Positions 52,279 through 61,976 of a stretch of DNA of 64,000 nt are shown one piece after another. This DNA comes from Vicinamibacterales bacterium. GTDB taxonomy: Bacteria; Acidobacteriota; Vicinamibacteria; Vicinamibacterales; UBA8438. The notes below the pieces were generated by a model that was given only the letters and a program-made list of their open reading frames with translations, searched no databases and was not told the DNA's origin. A program made the translations under genes and the position numbers. Within the stretch, counting starts at the first letter, position 1; every line of letters starts with the position of its first letter. The stretch covers positions 1 through 64,000 of the forward strand of contig CALLXD010000011.1 of the NCBI GenBank assembly GCA_937766455.1, written 5' to 3'.

Positions 52279-53610
52279 CTAGGTGTAGCGCAGGTCGGTG
52301 TGCTCGGGGAGGAAGAATCGTGGCAGCAGGCTATCGACCCTGAGGAGACCCTCTCGCGTGAGCGCGATCTGATCGGTGTCGGCCGCGATCAGATAGCCAT
52401 CGGCGCGAAGGGACGCCAAGGCCGGGGCGAACCGGTCTGCAATGTCGACGCCGTACTTGCCGCTGAAGTAGGTCGGACGGACGGACCCCCGCTTGAGCTG
52501 CAAGACCAGCTCGCGAATCAACCGTTCTTCGGCCGTCGGCCGAAATGCGCGGCTGAGCGGGATCTCGTCGTTGCGCACCGAGGCAGCATAGGGCCCCCAG
52601 GAGTCAAGATTTTGCATGTGCACGCCGTTGATGTGACCGAATGACGATACGCCGAGGGGGGCCAGGTCGGCGCCTTGCCAGAGCTGGTCGCGATACACAA
52701 ACCGCGTGGTCTGCGGGTTCTTGACCGCGGTGTAGGCACTGCTGACGGTGTAGCCGGCGCCTTCAAGGGCGTCGAACGCCTCCCGTACCCAGCGTCGCTT
52801 GGTCGACCATGTCGCCACCGATTCGGTGAACTGTCCGGTGCCCTTCAGGAGGTCGCTGCTGATGGTGGTGTTGTACGGCAGTTCCATCTGGTAGATGGTC
52901 ACACTGTCTGGACTCAGGGCGATGGTCTGCGCCACGGCGTCGTGCCACTTCTGGTCGCTGTCGCCCAGCATCCCTGCGATCAGATCGATGTTCACCTGAG
53001 GGAAGTTGAGAGACTGGGCGAATTCGTACGCGCGGAAAACCTCAGCTGACCGGTGGGCGCGGCCGTTCAGTGCCAGCAGGTCGTCGTCGAAGTGCTCGAC
53101 ACCGAGGCTGAGCCGCGTGATCCCCATGTCGCGAATTTGCGACAACTTCGACTCGGTGAGGGTGCCGGGCTCGCACTCGAACGTGATCTCCTCGGCGTCG
53201 GTCCATGGGGTGACCGCCGACAACCGGTCAACCAGGCTCTTCAGCTGGCGGACCGACAAGAATGACGGCGTGCCGCCGCCGAAATAGATAAACCGAAGGG
53301 GGCGTCCTGCGATGGCCGGCTGTGTCGCGTACAGTTCCCACTCGCGCGCCATCACGTCCAGATAGTCCGCCACCTCGCTCGCGTTCTTGTCCGTGTAGAC
53401 GCGGAAATAGCAGAAGTGGCAACGCTTTCGGCAGAACGGAATGTGGAGATACAGCCCCAGGGGCACGTCGGCGGGCGGCTGGGCCAGTGCTGACCTCGCC
53501 TCGGTCGCGACCGCGTCCTGCGTCCACAGCGAAAACGGAGGATAGTTGGCGACGAAATAGCTCCCGACGTCGGTCTGCTCGGTCGTCGTAGTCTGCCCGG
53601 TATCAGCCAT
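52279..53610 (-). CDS. HemN-like radical SAM protein
   Basis: 443 residues. GLYLHIPFCRKRCHFCYFRV holds the CxxxCxxC cluster. FIYFGGGTPSFLSVRQLKSL, TFECEPGTLTESKLSQIRDM, RLSLGVEHFDDDLLALNGRA and NIDLIAGMLGDSDQKWHDAV follow the HemN/HemW plan. It has the extra C-terminal wing (ERLIRELVLQLKRGSVRPTY). Members of this group include haem chaperones and methyltransferases as well as oxygen-independent coproporphyrinogen oxidases. It is first in the aromatic cluster, 47 bases upstream of the chorismate-lyase-like gene, so it may act on the cluster's product instead of on haem. Confidence 0.82.
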   Translation of the reverse strand: MADTGQTTTTEQTDVGSYFVANYPPFSLWTQDAVATEARSALAQPPADVPLGLYLHIPFCRKRCHFCYFRVYTDKNASEVADYLDVMAREWELYATQPAIAGRPLRFIYFGGGTPSFLSVRQLKSLVDRLSAVTPWTDAEEITFECEPGTLTESKLSQIRDMGITRLSLGVEHFDDDLLALNGRAHRSAEVFRAYEFAQSLNFPQVNIDLIAGMLGDSDQKWHDAVAQTIALSPDSVTIYQMELPYNTTISSDLLKGTGQFTESVATWSTKRRWVREAFDALEGAGYTVSSAYTAVKNPQTTRFVYRDQLWQGADLAPLGVSSFGHINGVHMQNLDSWGPYAASVRNDEIPLSRAFRPTAEERLIRELVLQLKRGSVRPTYFSGKYGVDIADRFAPALASLRADGYLIAADTDQIALTREGLLRVDSLLPRFFLPEHTDLRYT

Positions 53611-53642
53611 CAGATGCCACTATACATGAGGGTTCACGCCCG

Positions 53643-54764
53643 CTAACCGAAGCAATACAGCACGCCATCCTCAGAGCCGATTACGAGCCGGCCCTCGGCA
53701 ATCGCGGGCGAGGCGACAAGAGGTGCGGCCGTGTCGAATTCCCACAACTTCTCGCCGGTGTCGAGGTCCAGCACATACAGCCGGCCGTCACTCGACCCGG
53801 CATACACCCGATTGCCGCTGGCCGCGGGCGACGAGTCGACCCGAGCCTTGGTCGTGAATGTCCAACGTGGTTCACCGGTCGCTTCATCGATGGCATGCAC
53901 CATCTTGTCGCGACCCCCGATCACGATCGTATCGTCGATGGCCAGTGCCGACGAGTAGAACGGAAAATGCCGCTGCGGATGCTCATACTGCCAGAGCAGT
54001 TCGTGCGTCGTGAGGTCGATGCTGACCACCTCGTTGTCAAACGTGCCGAAGTAGACCTTGCCGTCGGCAACCACCGGTGACGCGGCGGTGTACGCGCCCG
54101 CGGAGACGTTGACGACCTCTTCGCCATCAGTGACCCGCACGCCGTGGAAAAGTTCGTCGCACCCCCCGAAATAGGCGACCCCGTCCCAGACCGCTGGCGT
54201 GGCGTGGACGTAGTTCTGCGTTTCATACTTCCAGACTTCCTCGCCGTCCTCGATGGCCAGGGCATACAGAAAGCCGTCGTAGGACCCGATCAGGACCCGG
54301 TTGTCCACAATGACGGGCGACGACTTAATCTCGCCCATCGTCTCGAACGTCCACCTCGCCGTGCCGGTGTTGACGTCGACCGCGTGGAACACCCCGCCGA
54401 GGTCACCGATGAATACCAGGCCGCCGGCCACGGCTGGCGACGATTCGCCGATGCCCATGTCTCCGGTGGAATACGTCCAGCGCTCGGTGCCCGTCTCCAG
54501 GTCGAGCGCGATCAGCGTGCCGGCGTAGGTGCCAACGTAGACCACGCCATCGACGATCGCCGCCGATGAGTCGATGGCTTCGTCTGCTTCGTAGGTCCAC
54601 TTCAACGTGAGCTCGGCCGGCAGGACGGACGCGGCGACTCCGTTACGAGACGCGCCACGAAATTGAGGCCATGTGTCGGATGTGGTCTGAGCGTGGGCCA
54701 CGCCCAGGGGAAGCAGGGTCGCCAGGGCCAATACACCGCACGCCGATGTCATCAAAACGCGCAT
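53643..54764 (-). CDS. Secreted PQQ-repeat beta-propeller protein
   Basis: 373 residues from the ATG at 54764 (MRVLMTSACGVLALATLLPL). A signal peptide ends AHAQ. About seven propeller repeats follow of the form GTYAGTLIALDLETGTERWTY, GDLGGVFHAVDVNTGTARWT, GSYDGFLYALAIEDGEEVWK, then GSSDGRLYVLDLDTGEKLWEF. This is the PQQ_2/BamB-like fold without the catalytic residues of PQQ dehydrogenases. It is probably a periplasmic scaffold. It overlaps the upstream alcohol dehydrogenase gene by 13 bases. Confidence 0.9.
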   Translation of the reverse strand: MRVLMTSACGVLALATLLPLGVAHAQTTSDTWPQFRGASRNGVAASVLPAELTLKWTYEADEAIDSSAAIVDGVVYVGTYAGTLIALDLETGTERWTYSTGDMGIGESSPAVAGGLVFIGDLGGVFHAVDVNTGTARWTFETMGEIKSSPVIVDNRVLIGSYDGFLYALAIEDGEEVWKYETQNYVHATPAVWDGVAYFGGCDELFHGVRVTDGEEVVNVSAGAYTAASPVVADGKVYFGTFDNEVVSIDLTTHELLWQYEHPQRHFPFYSSALAIDDTIVIGGRDKMVHAIDEATGEPRWTFTTKARVDSSPAASGNRVYAGSSDGRLYVLDLDTGEKLWEFDTAAPLVASPAIAEGRLVIGSEDGVLYCFG

Positions 54765-55960
54765 CGATAGATCTCCAAGGCATCCGAGGCCGTAAACGGT
54801 CGGGGGTTGAACGTGCCGGTCCATTGGACGGCGGCGTCATCGGCGAGTTGAGGGAGGTCCGACTGGCCGACGCCCTGGCTGCTGAGTGTCGAGGGCAGTC
54901 CGGCACGATCGGCCAGATAACGCAACCGCGCGGCCAGTCTGTCGGCCGCGTCGTCGGCTCCAGCGTCGGAGGCATCGCCCAGCAGGCGGCTGTACAGCGG
55001 CGCTGCGACGGCGCCGTTCCAACGCACGATATGCGGCACCACGATCGCGAGCGCCACGCCGTGGCTCACCTGGTAGCGTGCGGTGAGCGGATTTGCGCAG
55101 GCATGTGCGGCGCCTAGCATCGACTGCTCAATGGCCAGACCCGCGTGAAACGCGCCGAGCTGCATGGCGGCCCGCGCATCGATGTCGTCTGGGTGATCCA
55201 GCACCATCTCGTAGTGCGCGTTCAGGAGACGCCACGCTTCGCGGGCGAAGCAGTCCGACAATGGCGTGCGCCGGGTGGTGACCGCAGTTTCCACGGCGTG
55301 CACAAGGGCGTCGAAGCCAGACATGGCGGTGACGGAGGCCGGCTGGGAGAGCGTCAGCTCTGGGTCGAGAATAGCCACCCGGAAGGCCGCCTTGGTGTCG
55401 CCGCAGGCCATCTTGACATGCGTGGTGGCATCCGCGATGACGGCGTAGCTCTGCGCTTCGCTGCCGGTTCCGGCCGTGGTTGGGATGCCGATCATCGGGA
55501 GCATAGGCCGGATCGCTTTGGCGTAGCCGCGATAGTCCTCCATACGTCCGCCGTTGGTCAGCACAAAGTTGATGCCCTTCGCACAGTCCATCGAGCTGCC
55601 CCCGCCGAGGCCGATGATGGCATCCACCGCGTGGGGCCTGGCCGCTGCACACCCAACCTCGATCATTTCCGTGTCCGGGTTGACGTCGAATGCATGGAAC
55701 GGCACCGCCGATATGTGTGCGGCGGCCAATTGGCGTTCTGCGAGTCGGACGTGTCCCGCCTCGAGGAGGCCGTGGTCTGCCACCAGCAACGGCCGCCGGA
55801 ATCCCAGCTCTGCGGCGATGGTGCCCAACTGGGTGATGGAGCCTGGTCCGAATACCAGACGTGTGCGCGGCTGAAAATCGAAAGCCGCCAGTCGCTCGCG
55901 TTCTGTGGCCGTCGCCGCTACGATATTGGACGTTGACGTGTCGCTGGAGGTCGCAGACAC
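54752..55960 (-). CDS. Iron-containing alcohol dehydrogenase
   Basis: 402 residues. FGPGSITQLG and VADHGLLEAGHV form the NAD site. IGLGGGSSMDCAKGI and IGIPTTAGTGSEAQS are family III dehydrogenase motifs. GFDALVHAVETAVTTRRTPLSDCFA and LGAAHACANPLTARYQVSHG hold the metal-binding residues. The substrate is unknown. The start may be a later Met or GTG, as the first 25 residues are polar and unconserved. Confidence 0.92.
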   Translation of the reverse strand: MSATSSDTSTSNIVAATATERERLAAFDFQPRTRLVFGPGSITQLGTIAAELGFRRPLLVADHGLLEAGHVRLAERQLAAAHISAVPFHAFDVNPDTEMIEVGCAAARPHAVDAIIGLGGGSSMDCAKGINFVLTNGGRMEDYRGYAKAIRPMLPMIGIPTTAGTGSEAQSYAVIADATTHVKMACGDTKAAFRVAILDPELTLSQPASVTAMSGFDALVHAVETAVTTRRTPLSDCFAREAWRLLNAHYEMVLDHPDDIDARAAMQLGAFHAGLAIEQSMLGAAHACANPLTARYQVSHGVALAIVVPHIVRWNGAVAAPLYSRLLGDASDAGADDAADRLAARLRYLADRAGLPSTLSSQGVGQSDLPQLADDAAVQWTGTFNPRPFTASDALEIYRCAF

Positions 55961-56088
55961 AGTGACAATTCCTCGGGACGGACGTCAGCTGCGTTCAAAC
56001 CCGAAGGCCACGGTCGTCCGCTCTGCGGCCGCAAGAAACGGGGCGTGCGGCGACCGGTGTGCCGAGACAGTCATATTGAGATGTCGCA

Positions 56089-56103
56089 GGCCCGACGCGG
56101 GCC
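56089..56103. other. Short perfect hairpin GGCCCG-ACG-CGGGCC
   Basis: A 6-bp stem with a 3-base loop in the 221-base divergent region between the alcohol dehydrogenase and the ExeA-like gene. It is followed by AGAATCCTTGTATGG. No U-run follows, so it is not a standard terminator; it may be regulatory or chance. Confidence 0.25.
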
Positions 56104-56181
56104 GCAGAATCCTTGTATGGTAACAGTGATATGAGCGGCGCGGCCACCACGCGCTCACGACGTCCCTGACTGGTCATCGCC

Positions 56182-57504
56182 GTGTACGAAAACTACTACC
56201 GTTTCCGCCGCCAGCCCTTCAGTCCCACGCCGGACCCGGAATTTCTGTACAAGAGTGCCATTCACCAGCGGGCGCTCGAGGAGTTGCTTCGCGGGGTCAG
56301 GCGTCGAGAGGGGATGCTCTTGTTGACCGGCGACGTCGGGACCGGCAAGACCACCACCACCCGGGCGTTGCTGGGATTGCTCGACCGTGATGTGTTTACG
56401 GCGCTGGTGATCAACCCCTTCGTCACGGCCGACGAACTGCTGCGCGTGTTGCTGACAGATTTCGGTGTGGTCTCTGACATACGCCTCACGGAGGGCGTGA
56501 GTCGACAGAGTCTGGTTGATACCCTCAACCGGTTCTTGCTGTCGCTCTCGTCGGTGGGCGCGAGTGCGCTCGCCGTCGTGGATGAAGCGCAGAATCTCGA
56601 CCCGGCCGTACTCGAACAGTTGCGGGTCTTGACCGCGCTCGAAACTGACCATCAGAAGCTCCTGCAGATTCTGCTGGTGGGGCAGCCGGAGCTCAAGACG
56701 CTCCTGGAGACCCACGAGATGCGGTCGTTGAATCAGCGGATCGCGCGTCGTGTCACGCTCGGTCCACTCAATCGTGAAGAGGTCGAGCACTACGTCGCCT
56801 TCCGCATTCGACTGGCCCTGGATGGCGGGGACCCGATGTTTTCTGATGGGGCCCTGGACCAGGTCCACCGATTCAGCGGGGGGGTTCCGCGCGAGATCAA
56901 CAAGCTGTGTGATCGGTCCCTCGAAGCCGGGTTCGCCGCGCAGAGCCCGACCGTGGACGAGGCGTTGGTGGCGGAGGCGGCGGCCGCGCTCGATCTCACG
57001 CCCATGCCGGCGTTGCCCGTCACCATTGAGCCGGCGTCCGAGGCCGAATTCGTAAAGAGTGGGCGGCGAGCCGGGCTCACGGCCCGGACGAAGCGATGGC
57101 TGGCGGCGTCCGTGGTCGTCGCGGCCGGCATTGGCCTCGGGGTCTGGGTGGCCGTGACGATGCTGGGGGGCGCGAGTGACGCAGTCGAGGTGGGCGGGGC
57201 GCCGCTGCCCGCAACCGTAGAGGCGCCGTCACCCCTTGGGGCCGGTCCGCGCGCCGGTCAGGCGTTTCGTGTGCTCGCCGGTGAATTCGACACCCGGGGC
57301 TCTGCGGAGGCGGTCGCAGAGATACTACGTCGTCTCGGCGGAGAGGTGTCGGTGGCGGCCGCGGTTGGAAGCCCCGATCGCTATCTGGTGTGGGTCGGGC
57401 CATACGCCACGCTGACCGCCGCCCAGGCCATGGATGCAGACATCAAGAGCGTTGGTCTCGCCGGCACGCGTATCGTGCCGGATGAGGGGCTGAGCGCCCC
57501 GTAA
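56182..57504 (+). CDS. ExeA-like AAA ATPase with C-terminal SPOR domain
   Basis: 440 residues from a GTG (VYENYYRFRRQPFSPTPDPE). LTGDVGTGKTTTTRALLG is Walker A, ALAVVDEAQNLDPAVLEQLR Walker B, GGVPREINKLCDRSLEAGF sensor 2. A transmembrane helix (AASVVVAAGIGLGVWVAVTML) at about residue 310 is followed by a periplasmic SPOR-like domain (FRVLAGEFDTRGSAEAVAEI, DRYLVWVGPYATLTAAQAMD). This layout matches ExeA/GspA-type proteins with a peptidoglycan-binding SPOR end. It stands alone, without secretin genes nearby. Confidence 0.9.
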   Translation: MYENYYRFRRQPFSPTPDPEFLYKSAIHQRALEELLRGVRRREGMLLLTGDVGTGKTTTTRALLGLLDRDVFTALVINPFVTADELLRVLLTDFGVVSDIRLTEGVSRQSLVDTLNRFLLSLSSVGASALAVVDEAQNLDPAVLEQLRVLTALETDHQKLLQILLVGQPELKTLLETHEMRSLNQRIARRVTLGPLNREEVEHYVAFRIRLALDGGDPMFSDGALDQVHRFSGGVPREINKLCDRSLEAGFAAQSPTVDEALVAEAAAALDLTPMPALPVTIEPASEAEFVKSGRRAGLTARTKRWLAASVVVAAGIGLGVWVAVTMLGGASDAVEVGGAPLPATVEAPSPLGAGPRAGQAFRVLAGEFDTRGSAEAVAEILRRLGGEVSVAAAVGSPDRYLVWVGPYATLTAAQAMDADIKSVGLAGTRIVPDEGLSAP

Positions 57505-57528
57505 CCGTGCCGGTCCGAGATCGCCGGT

Positions 57529-59451
57529 TCACACGTCCAAGTCGTCCGCGTCTTCCGCCCGATCCATGATGAACCGGAAGCGGGCCGAGGCATCGCGCCC
57601 CATCAGGTCTGTGATCACGCGGTCGGTCCGGAGTTGGTCGGCGATCGACACGCGGAGGAGACGCCGGGTCTTCGGATTCATCGTGGTCTCCCACAATACC
57701 TTCGGCATCATCTCGCCCAGCCCTTTGAAACGGGTCACCTCCGGGCGCACGCGTCCGTTGCGCTGCTCGATCTCGGCCAGGATGGTGTTGCGCTGGGTGT
57801 CGTCCAAGGCCCAGAACGTCTGCTTCCCTGCGTCGATGCGATACAGCGGCGGCTGGCCGAGATATACCCGACCGTTGCTGATGAGTTTGGGCAGATACCG
57901 GTAGAGAAACGTCAACAGCAAGGTCGCGATGTGGTTGCCGTCGGCGTCCGCGTCCGCCAGGATGATGATCCGGTCGTAACGGAGTCGGGTCAGGTCAAAG
58001 TGCTTCCCGAGTCCGCACCCCAGCGCCGTGACCAGATCGGACAGCTCCTTGTTCTCGAGCACCTTGGCCAACGGGGCGCTTTCAACGTTCAACACCTTCC
58101 CGCGCAGCGGAAGAATCGCCTGGTGCACGCGGTCGCGCCCCTGTTTGGCCGAGCCTCCGGCGGAGTCCCCCTCCACCACGAATATCTCGCTTCCCCTCGT
58201 CCCCGGCGACGTGCAGTCGCTGAGCTTCCCGGGCAGATTTAATCGGTTCGACGTGGCGCTCTTGCGGGTGACCGCTTGCTGCGCCGCACGGCTCGCGGCC
58301 CTGGCGCGGGCGGCCAGGGTAATGCGCGCCACGATCGCCTCGGCGACGCTGAGATTGTGATTGAGCCAGTGTTCGAGTGCGGGTCGGACCAGCCCGTCAA
58401 CCACGGAGGCCAGCTCTGGGTTGTTGAGCCGTTCTTTGGTCTGACCCTGAAATTGCGGATCAGGGATAAAGATGCTCAGGACCCCGGTGATGCCCTCTCT
58501 GATGTCTTCGGCCGTCAGTGTGACGCCTTTCGGCGACAGTCCGTGGGTGTCGATGAAATTCCGGATCGCCCGGCCGAGACCGGCCCGAAATCCAGTCTCA
58601 TGCGTGCCGCCGGAGCTGGTGGGGATGCCGTTGACGTAGCTGCGCAGGTGCTCGTCTGTCGACTCAGTCCATTGCAAGGCCAGGTCCAGGCGGGTGTTGG
58701 TCGCCTCATGCTCACGGACGATGGTGAACGGGGCGGTGTGCACCGACGGCGTATTGCGGTCGGCGAGAATACGCTGCAAATAGTCGATCAGTCCTTCGTC
58801 GTGCTGGAACACGCGGCCTTCGCCGGTCGACTCGTCCTCGAAGACGACCTTCACCCCTTTGTGCAGGTAGCTGGCGGTTTCGAGACGGTCGGCGATCAGC
58901 GCGGTATCGAAGGTGGTCTTCGGGAAAATTGTCGCGTCGGGTCGGAAATACACCGTGGTGCCGCTGCCTCGGGAGGCCCCCACGCGTTGGAGTTTTCCGA
59001 CCGGCTTCCCCTGAGCGAAGCGCTGTTCCCACTCCGCGCCGTCACGCCGGGAGGTGGCGACGAGTTCCTTGGAGAGAGCATTGACCACGCTCGCTCCGAC
59101 GCCGTGCAGACCGCCGGCCGTCCGGTAGGTGCCATGTTCAAATTTGCCGCCGGCGTGGAGCGTCGTGAAGATGACCTCCAGCGCGCTCCGTTTGCTCTTC
59201 TTGTGCTGGTCGACCGGTATGCCCCGCCCGTCATCGGTGATGGTCACCGATGCGCCGTCTGCGTGCAGCGTCACCCCGATCCGCGAGGCGTGTCCATTCA
59301 TCGCCTCGTCGACTGCATTGTCGAGGATCTCCCACACGAGGTGGTGCAACCCAGCCGGACCGACGCCGCCGATGTACATACCGGGACGTCGCCGTACAGG
59401 GTCCAGGCCCTCCAGTACGGTGATGTCCTTCGCCGTGTAGCTCTTCGCCAT
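57529..59451 (-). CDS. parE: DNA topoisomerase IV subunit B
   Basis: 640 residues from the ATG at 59451 (MAKSYTAKDITVLEGLDPVR); the ORF track adds 27 upstream residues. GHKL ATPase motifs EILDNAVDEAMNGHA and TDDGRGIPVDQHKKSKRSALEVIFTTLHAGGK, TOPRIM motifs FVVEGDSAGGSAKQGRDRVHQAILPLRGK and IILADADADGNHIATLLLTF, and the tail TRFKGLGEMMPKVLWET. The spacing and length (no 170-residue GyrB insert) suit ParE. Encoded 100 bases downstream of parC on the same strand. An AT-poor leader separates them. GyrB of some lineages is equally short, so the assignment rests partly on the parC neighbour. Confidence 0.9.
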   Translation of the reverse strand: MAKSYTAKDITVLEGLDPVRRRPGMYIGGVGPAGLHHLVWEILDNAVDEAMNGHASRIGVTLHADGASVTITDDGRGIPVDQHKKSKRSALEVIFTTLHAGGKFEHGTYRTAGGLHGVGASVVNALSKELVATSRRDGAEWEQRFAQGKPVGKLQRVGASRGSGTTVYFRPDATIFPKTTFDTALIADRLETASYLHKGVKVVFEDESTGEGRVFQHDEGLIDYLQRILADRNTPSVHTAPFTIVREHEATNTRLDLALQWTESTDEHLRSYVNGIPTSSGGTHETGFRAGLGRAIRNFIDTHGLSPKGVTLTAEDIREGITGVLSIFIPDPQFQGQTKERLNNPELASVVDGLVRPALEHWLNHNLSVAEAIVARITLAARARAASRAAQQAVTRKSATSNRLNLPGKLSDCTSPGTRGSEIFVVEGDSAGGSAKQGRDRVHQAILPLRGKVLNVESAPLAKVLENKELSDLVTALGCGLGKHFDLTRLRYDRIIILADADADGNHIATLLLTFLYRYLPKLISNGRVYLGQPPLYRIDAGKQTFWALDDTQRNTILAEIEQRNGRVRPEVTRFKGLGEMMPKVLWETTMNPKTRRLLRVSIADQLRTDRVITDLMGRDASARFRFIMDRAEDADDLDV

Positions 59452-59553
59452 TGCGGTTGACCGTGGGGGGCTGGCGCTGGGAGGCCGACCCTGCTGCGCC
59501 GAGGCGGGGTGAAGCGGCGGCCAGTGTAGCACGCAGCCCAGGGCTGTTCGTGC

Positions 59554-61962
59554 CTACTCGAGGGTGGGCACCGTGACCGGGCGGGGGATGACGCGGGCGA
59601 ACTGGCCCCGTTGCAACAACTCGCGACCCTTGCCACCCCGTCCGGTGACGCCGTATTTGGCGGTACTGACGGTCTGACTGGCCCCTCGATTGGTTTCCAC
59701 CGTCAACAGGTCGCGGTCGCCGGTGGACGCAATGAAGCCGAGCACCTGGTCCGTACCAGGTGGTAGCTTGATCAAAATGACGCCCTTGCCTGCGCCGGAC
59801 AGGAAGTTGATCTCGTTGATCGCGCACAACATGGCGCGGGCCTGGGCGGTCACCGCAATGATCACTTCGGCGCCCGTGGTCTGAGCAACGTCCACGACCT
59901 GGGCTCCGCTGGTCGGGCGGGCGAAGCGCCGCCCAGACCGGGTGCTGGGATCGAGGAATGGGGCCAGACTGAAGCGAAGACTGTAGCCGTCGCTGGTGAC
60001 CGCGACCGCGTGGTGTGGCGGCTCGCCTCCCTCGTGGTCCGGCATGATCTGCGGGGCCATGCGCGGGTCAAGGCTCATGGCGGCCACGATCCGCTCGTGG
60101 TCCTTCAGTTTGAAGAAACGCTGAATCGGCTCGCCGTGACCGGTCGTGGCTGGAATGTCGGCGATGCGCAAGGTGTAGGCGGCGCCGAAACTGCTGAAGA
60201 AGACACACGTCGCCCGGGTGCTGCCGGCCAGCGCCGCCACTAAGCGGTCGCCCTCCCGCAGCCGGGTGGTGCTGGCATCACGGACCTCTTTCTGTCGCTT
60301 GATCCAGCCATCGGCGGTCACGAGCACAATGGCGTCTTCGTCGACGATGAAGTCGTCCGCGCTGTACTCGATCTCTTCGTCGGCGCTCTCGATGATGGTC
60401 CGGCGCGGGTTGGCCTTCGCGCCCCCGTACGCCTGCTTGACCTCGCGTAGCTCGTCCCGGACCAGTGTCCAACGTTGGGTCTCATCGTCGAGCAACCGGC
60501 CGATGTGCGCGGCCCGCTCGCGCTTCTTCGCCAGTTCGGTGCGGATGACAAGGACTTCCAGTCGCGCCAGCCGGTACACCTTGAGTTCCAGAATGGCGTC
60601 GGTCTGCTCGCCGTCGAGCCCGAAGCGCGCGATGATTTTGGCGGCTGCGTCCGCCTTGCCGTCGGAGGCACGCACGATCTGCAGGATCTCGTCGAGTGCG
60701 TCGAAGACGATCTCGAACCCCTCGAGAATGTGGATGCGTCGGTCGAGCGCCGCCAGTTCGTGCTCGAGACGACGGGTCACAACATCGAGTCGAAAACGCA
60801 AGAAGTGCCAGAGCACCTGGTGCAAGTCGAGCCGCTCCGGTCGGCCCACTTCGGGCTGCTCGGTCGGAACGAGGCAGGTCAAATTGACCGCGAAGTTGGT
60901 CTGGAGGGGGGTGTGTTTGAACAGATACGCCATCACCATCAGCTCGTCCGCGTCATGCTTGAGCTCTAGCGCAATCCGAACTTCGTCGGTGGAGAGGTCT
61001 TTGACGTCCAGTAGCGGGGGCAGCTTGCGGGCAATGATGACGTCGGCGATCCGTTCGACCAGCTGCGACTTGTTGACCATGTAGGGGATGCTGGTGACGT
61101 GGATGGTCTTGGTGGACCGTGTCCCTGGTCCGGCCTCCCACGTACAGCGCAAGCGGACCGCCCCGCTCCCCGTGATGTAGATGTTCTTGAGTTCCTCCGG
61201 GGTATTCAGGATCTGACCGCCGGTGGGGAAGTCCGGCCCCTTGACGTAGCTGCAGAGCTGGGCGCTGCTCAGCTCGGGGTTGTCGAGTAGCTTCAGCAGG
61301 GCCGTGCAGACCTCGCCCGCGTGATGCGGTGGAATGTTGGTGGCCATGCCGACGGCGATGCCCGTCGCGCCATTGAGTAGCAAGTTGGGCAGGCGCGCGG
61401 GCAGGACGACCGGCTCGGTTTTTGTCCCATCGTAGTTGGGGCGAAACGGTACGGTGTCCTGGTCGATCTCGCCGATGATCTCGGCGCTCAAGGGAGCCAA
61501 CCGGCACTCGGTATAGCGCATGGCCGCGGCGGAGTCACCGTCGAGCGAGCCGAAGTTGCCGTGTCCGTCTATCAACGGGTAGCGCAGAGCGAATGGCTGC
61601 GCCATCCGGACGAGCGTGTCGTAGAGTGCGGTGTCGCCGTGAGGGTGGTAGCTACCCATGACGTCGCCGACCACTTTGGCCGACTTGCGCGGTTTCGCGT
61701 CGGCCCTGATGTGCTGCTCCCACATGGTGTACAAAATCCGACGCTGCACCGGCTTCAGACCGTCGCGCACATCGGGGAGGGCACGTGCGGTGATGACCGA
61801 CAGCGCGTAGTTCAGATAGCGGCTCTGCGCGGCATCAATCAGCTCGACGTTTGTCTCGCCCGGCGTCGCGGTCGCCGCGGCGGGAGCGTGCGGGGACGGG
61901 CTGTCCGGGTCTTCAGGGTCGTCGAAGAGCGGTGCGCCGCGGCGCGGTGGTCTTTTGGCCAT
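59554..61962 (-). CDS. parC: DNA topoisomerase IV subunit A
   Basis: 802 residues. Winged-helix [20 protein letters not shown] and catalytic Tyr in [20 protein letters not shown] near residue 140. [24 protein letters not shown] follows, then coiled coil. The C-terminal beta-pinwheel lacks the GyrA box QRRGGRG at its start but has [20 protein letters not shown] near the end. The N-terminal 25 residues are a variable Pro/Ala stretch. With ParE it relaxes and decatenates DNA. Confidence 0.9.
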   Translation of the reverse strand: MAKRPPRRGAPLFDDPEDPDSPSPHAPAAATATPGETNVELIDAAQSRYLNYALSVITARALPDVRDGLKPVQRRILYTMWEQHIRADAKPRKSAKVVGDVMGSYHPHGDTALYDTLVRMAQPFALRYPLIDGHGNFGSLDGDSAAAMRYTECRLAPLSAEIIGEIDQDTVPFRPNYDGTKTEPVVLPARLPNLLLNGATGIAVGMATNIPPHHAGEVCTALLKLLDNPELSSAQLCSYVKGPDFPTGGQILNTPEELKNIYITGSGAVRLRCTWEAGPGTRSTKTIHVTSIPYMVNKSQLVERIADVIIARKLPPLLDVKDLSTDEVRIALELKHDADELMVMAYLFKHTPLQTNFAVNLTCLVPTEQPEVGRPERLDLHQVLWHFLRFRLDVVTRRLEHELAALDRRIHILEGFEIVFDALDEILQIVRASDGKADAAAKIIARFGLDGEQTDAILELKVYRLARLEVLVIRTELAKKRERAAHIGRLLDDETQRWTLVRDELREVKQAYGGAKANPRRTIIESADEEIEYSADDFIVDEDAIVLVTADGWIKRQKEVRDASTTRLREGDRLVAALAGSTRATCVFFSSFGAAYTLRIADIPATTGHGEPIQRFFKLKDHERIVAAMSLDPRMAPQIMPDHEGGEPPHHAVAVTSDGYSLRFSLAPFLDPSTRSGRRFARPTSGAQVVDVAQTTGAEVIIAVTAQARAMLCAINEINFLSGAGKGVILIKLPPGTDQVLGFIASTGDRDLLTVETNRGASQTVSTAKYGVTGRGGKGRELLQRGQFARVIPRPVTVPTLE

Positions 61963-61976
61963 GGTCGACTACGTTG

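Noticed and set aside
53643-54764. Quinoprotein (PQQ) alcohol dehydrogenase
   Set aside because: Only propeller repeats are present; the catalytic Asp and disulfide region and cytochrome domain are absent, so it is a BamB-like propeller.
58276-59460. 394-residue plus-strand ORF
   Set aside because: Antisense shadow of parE.
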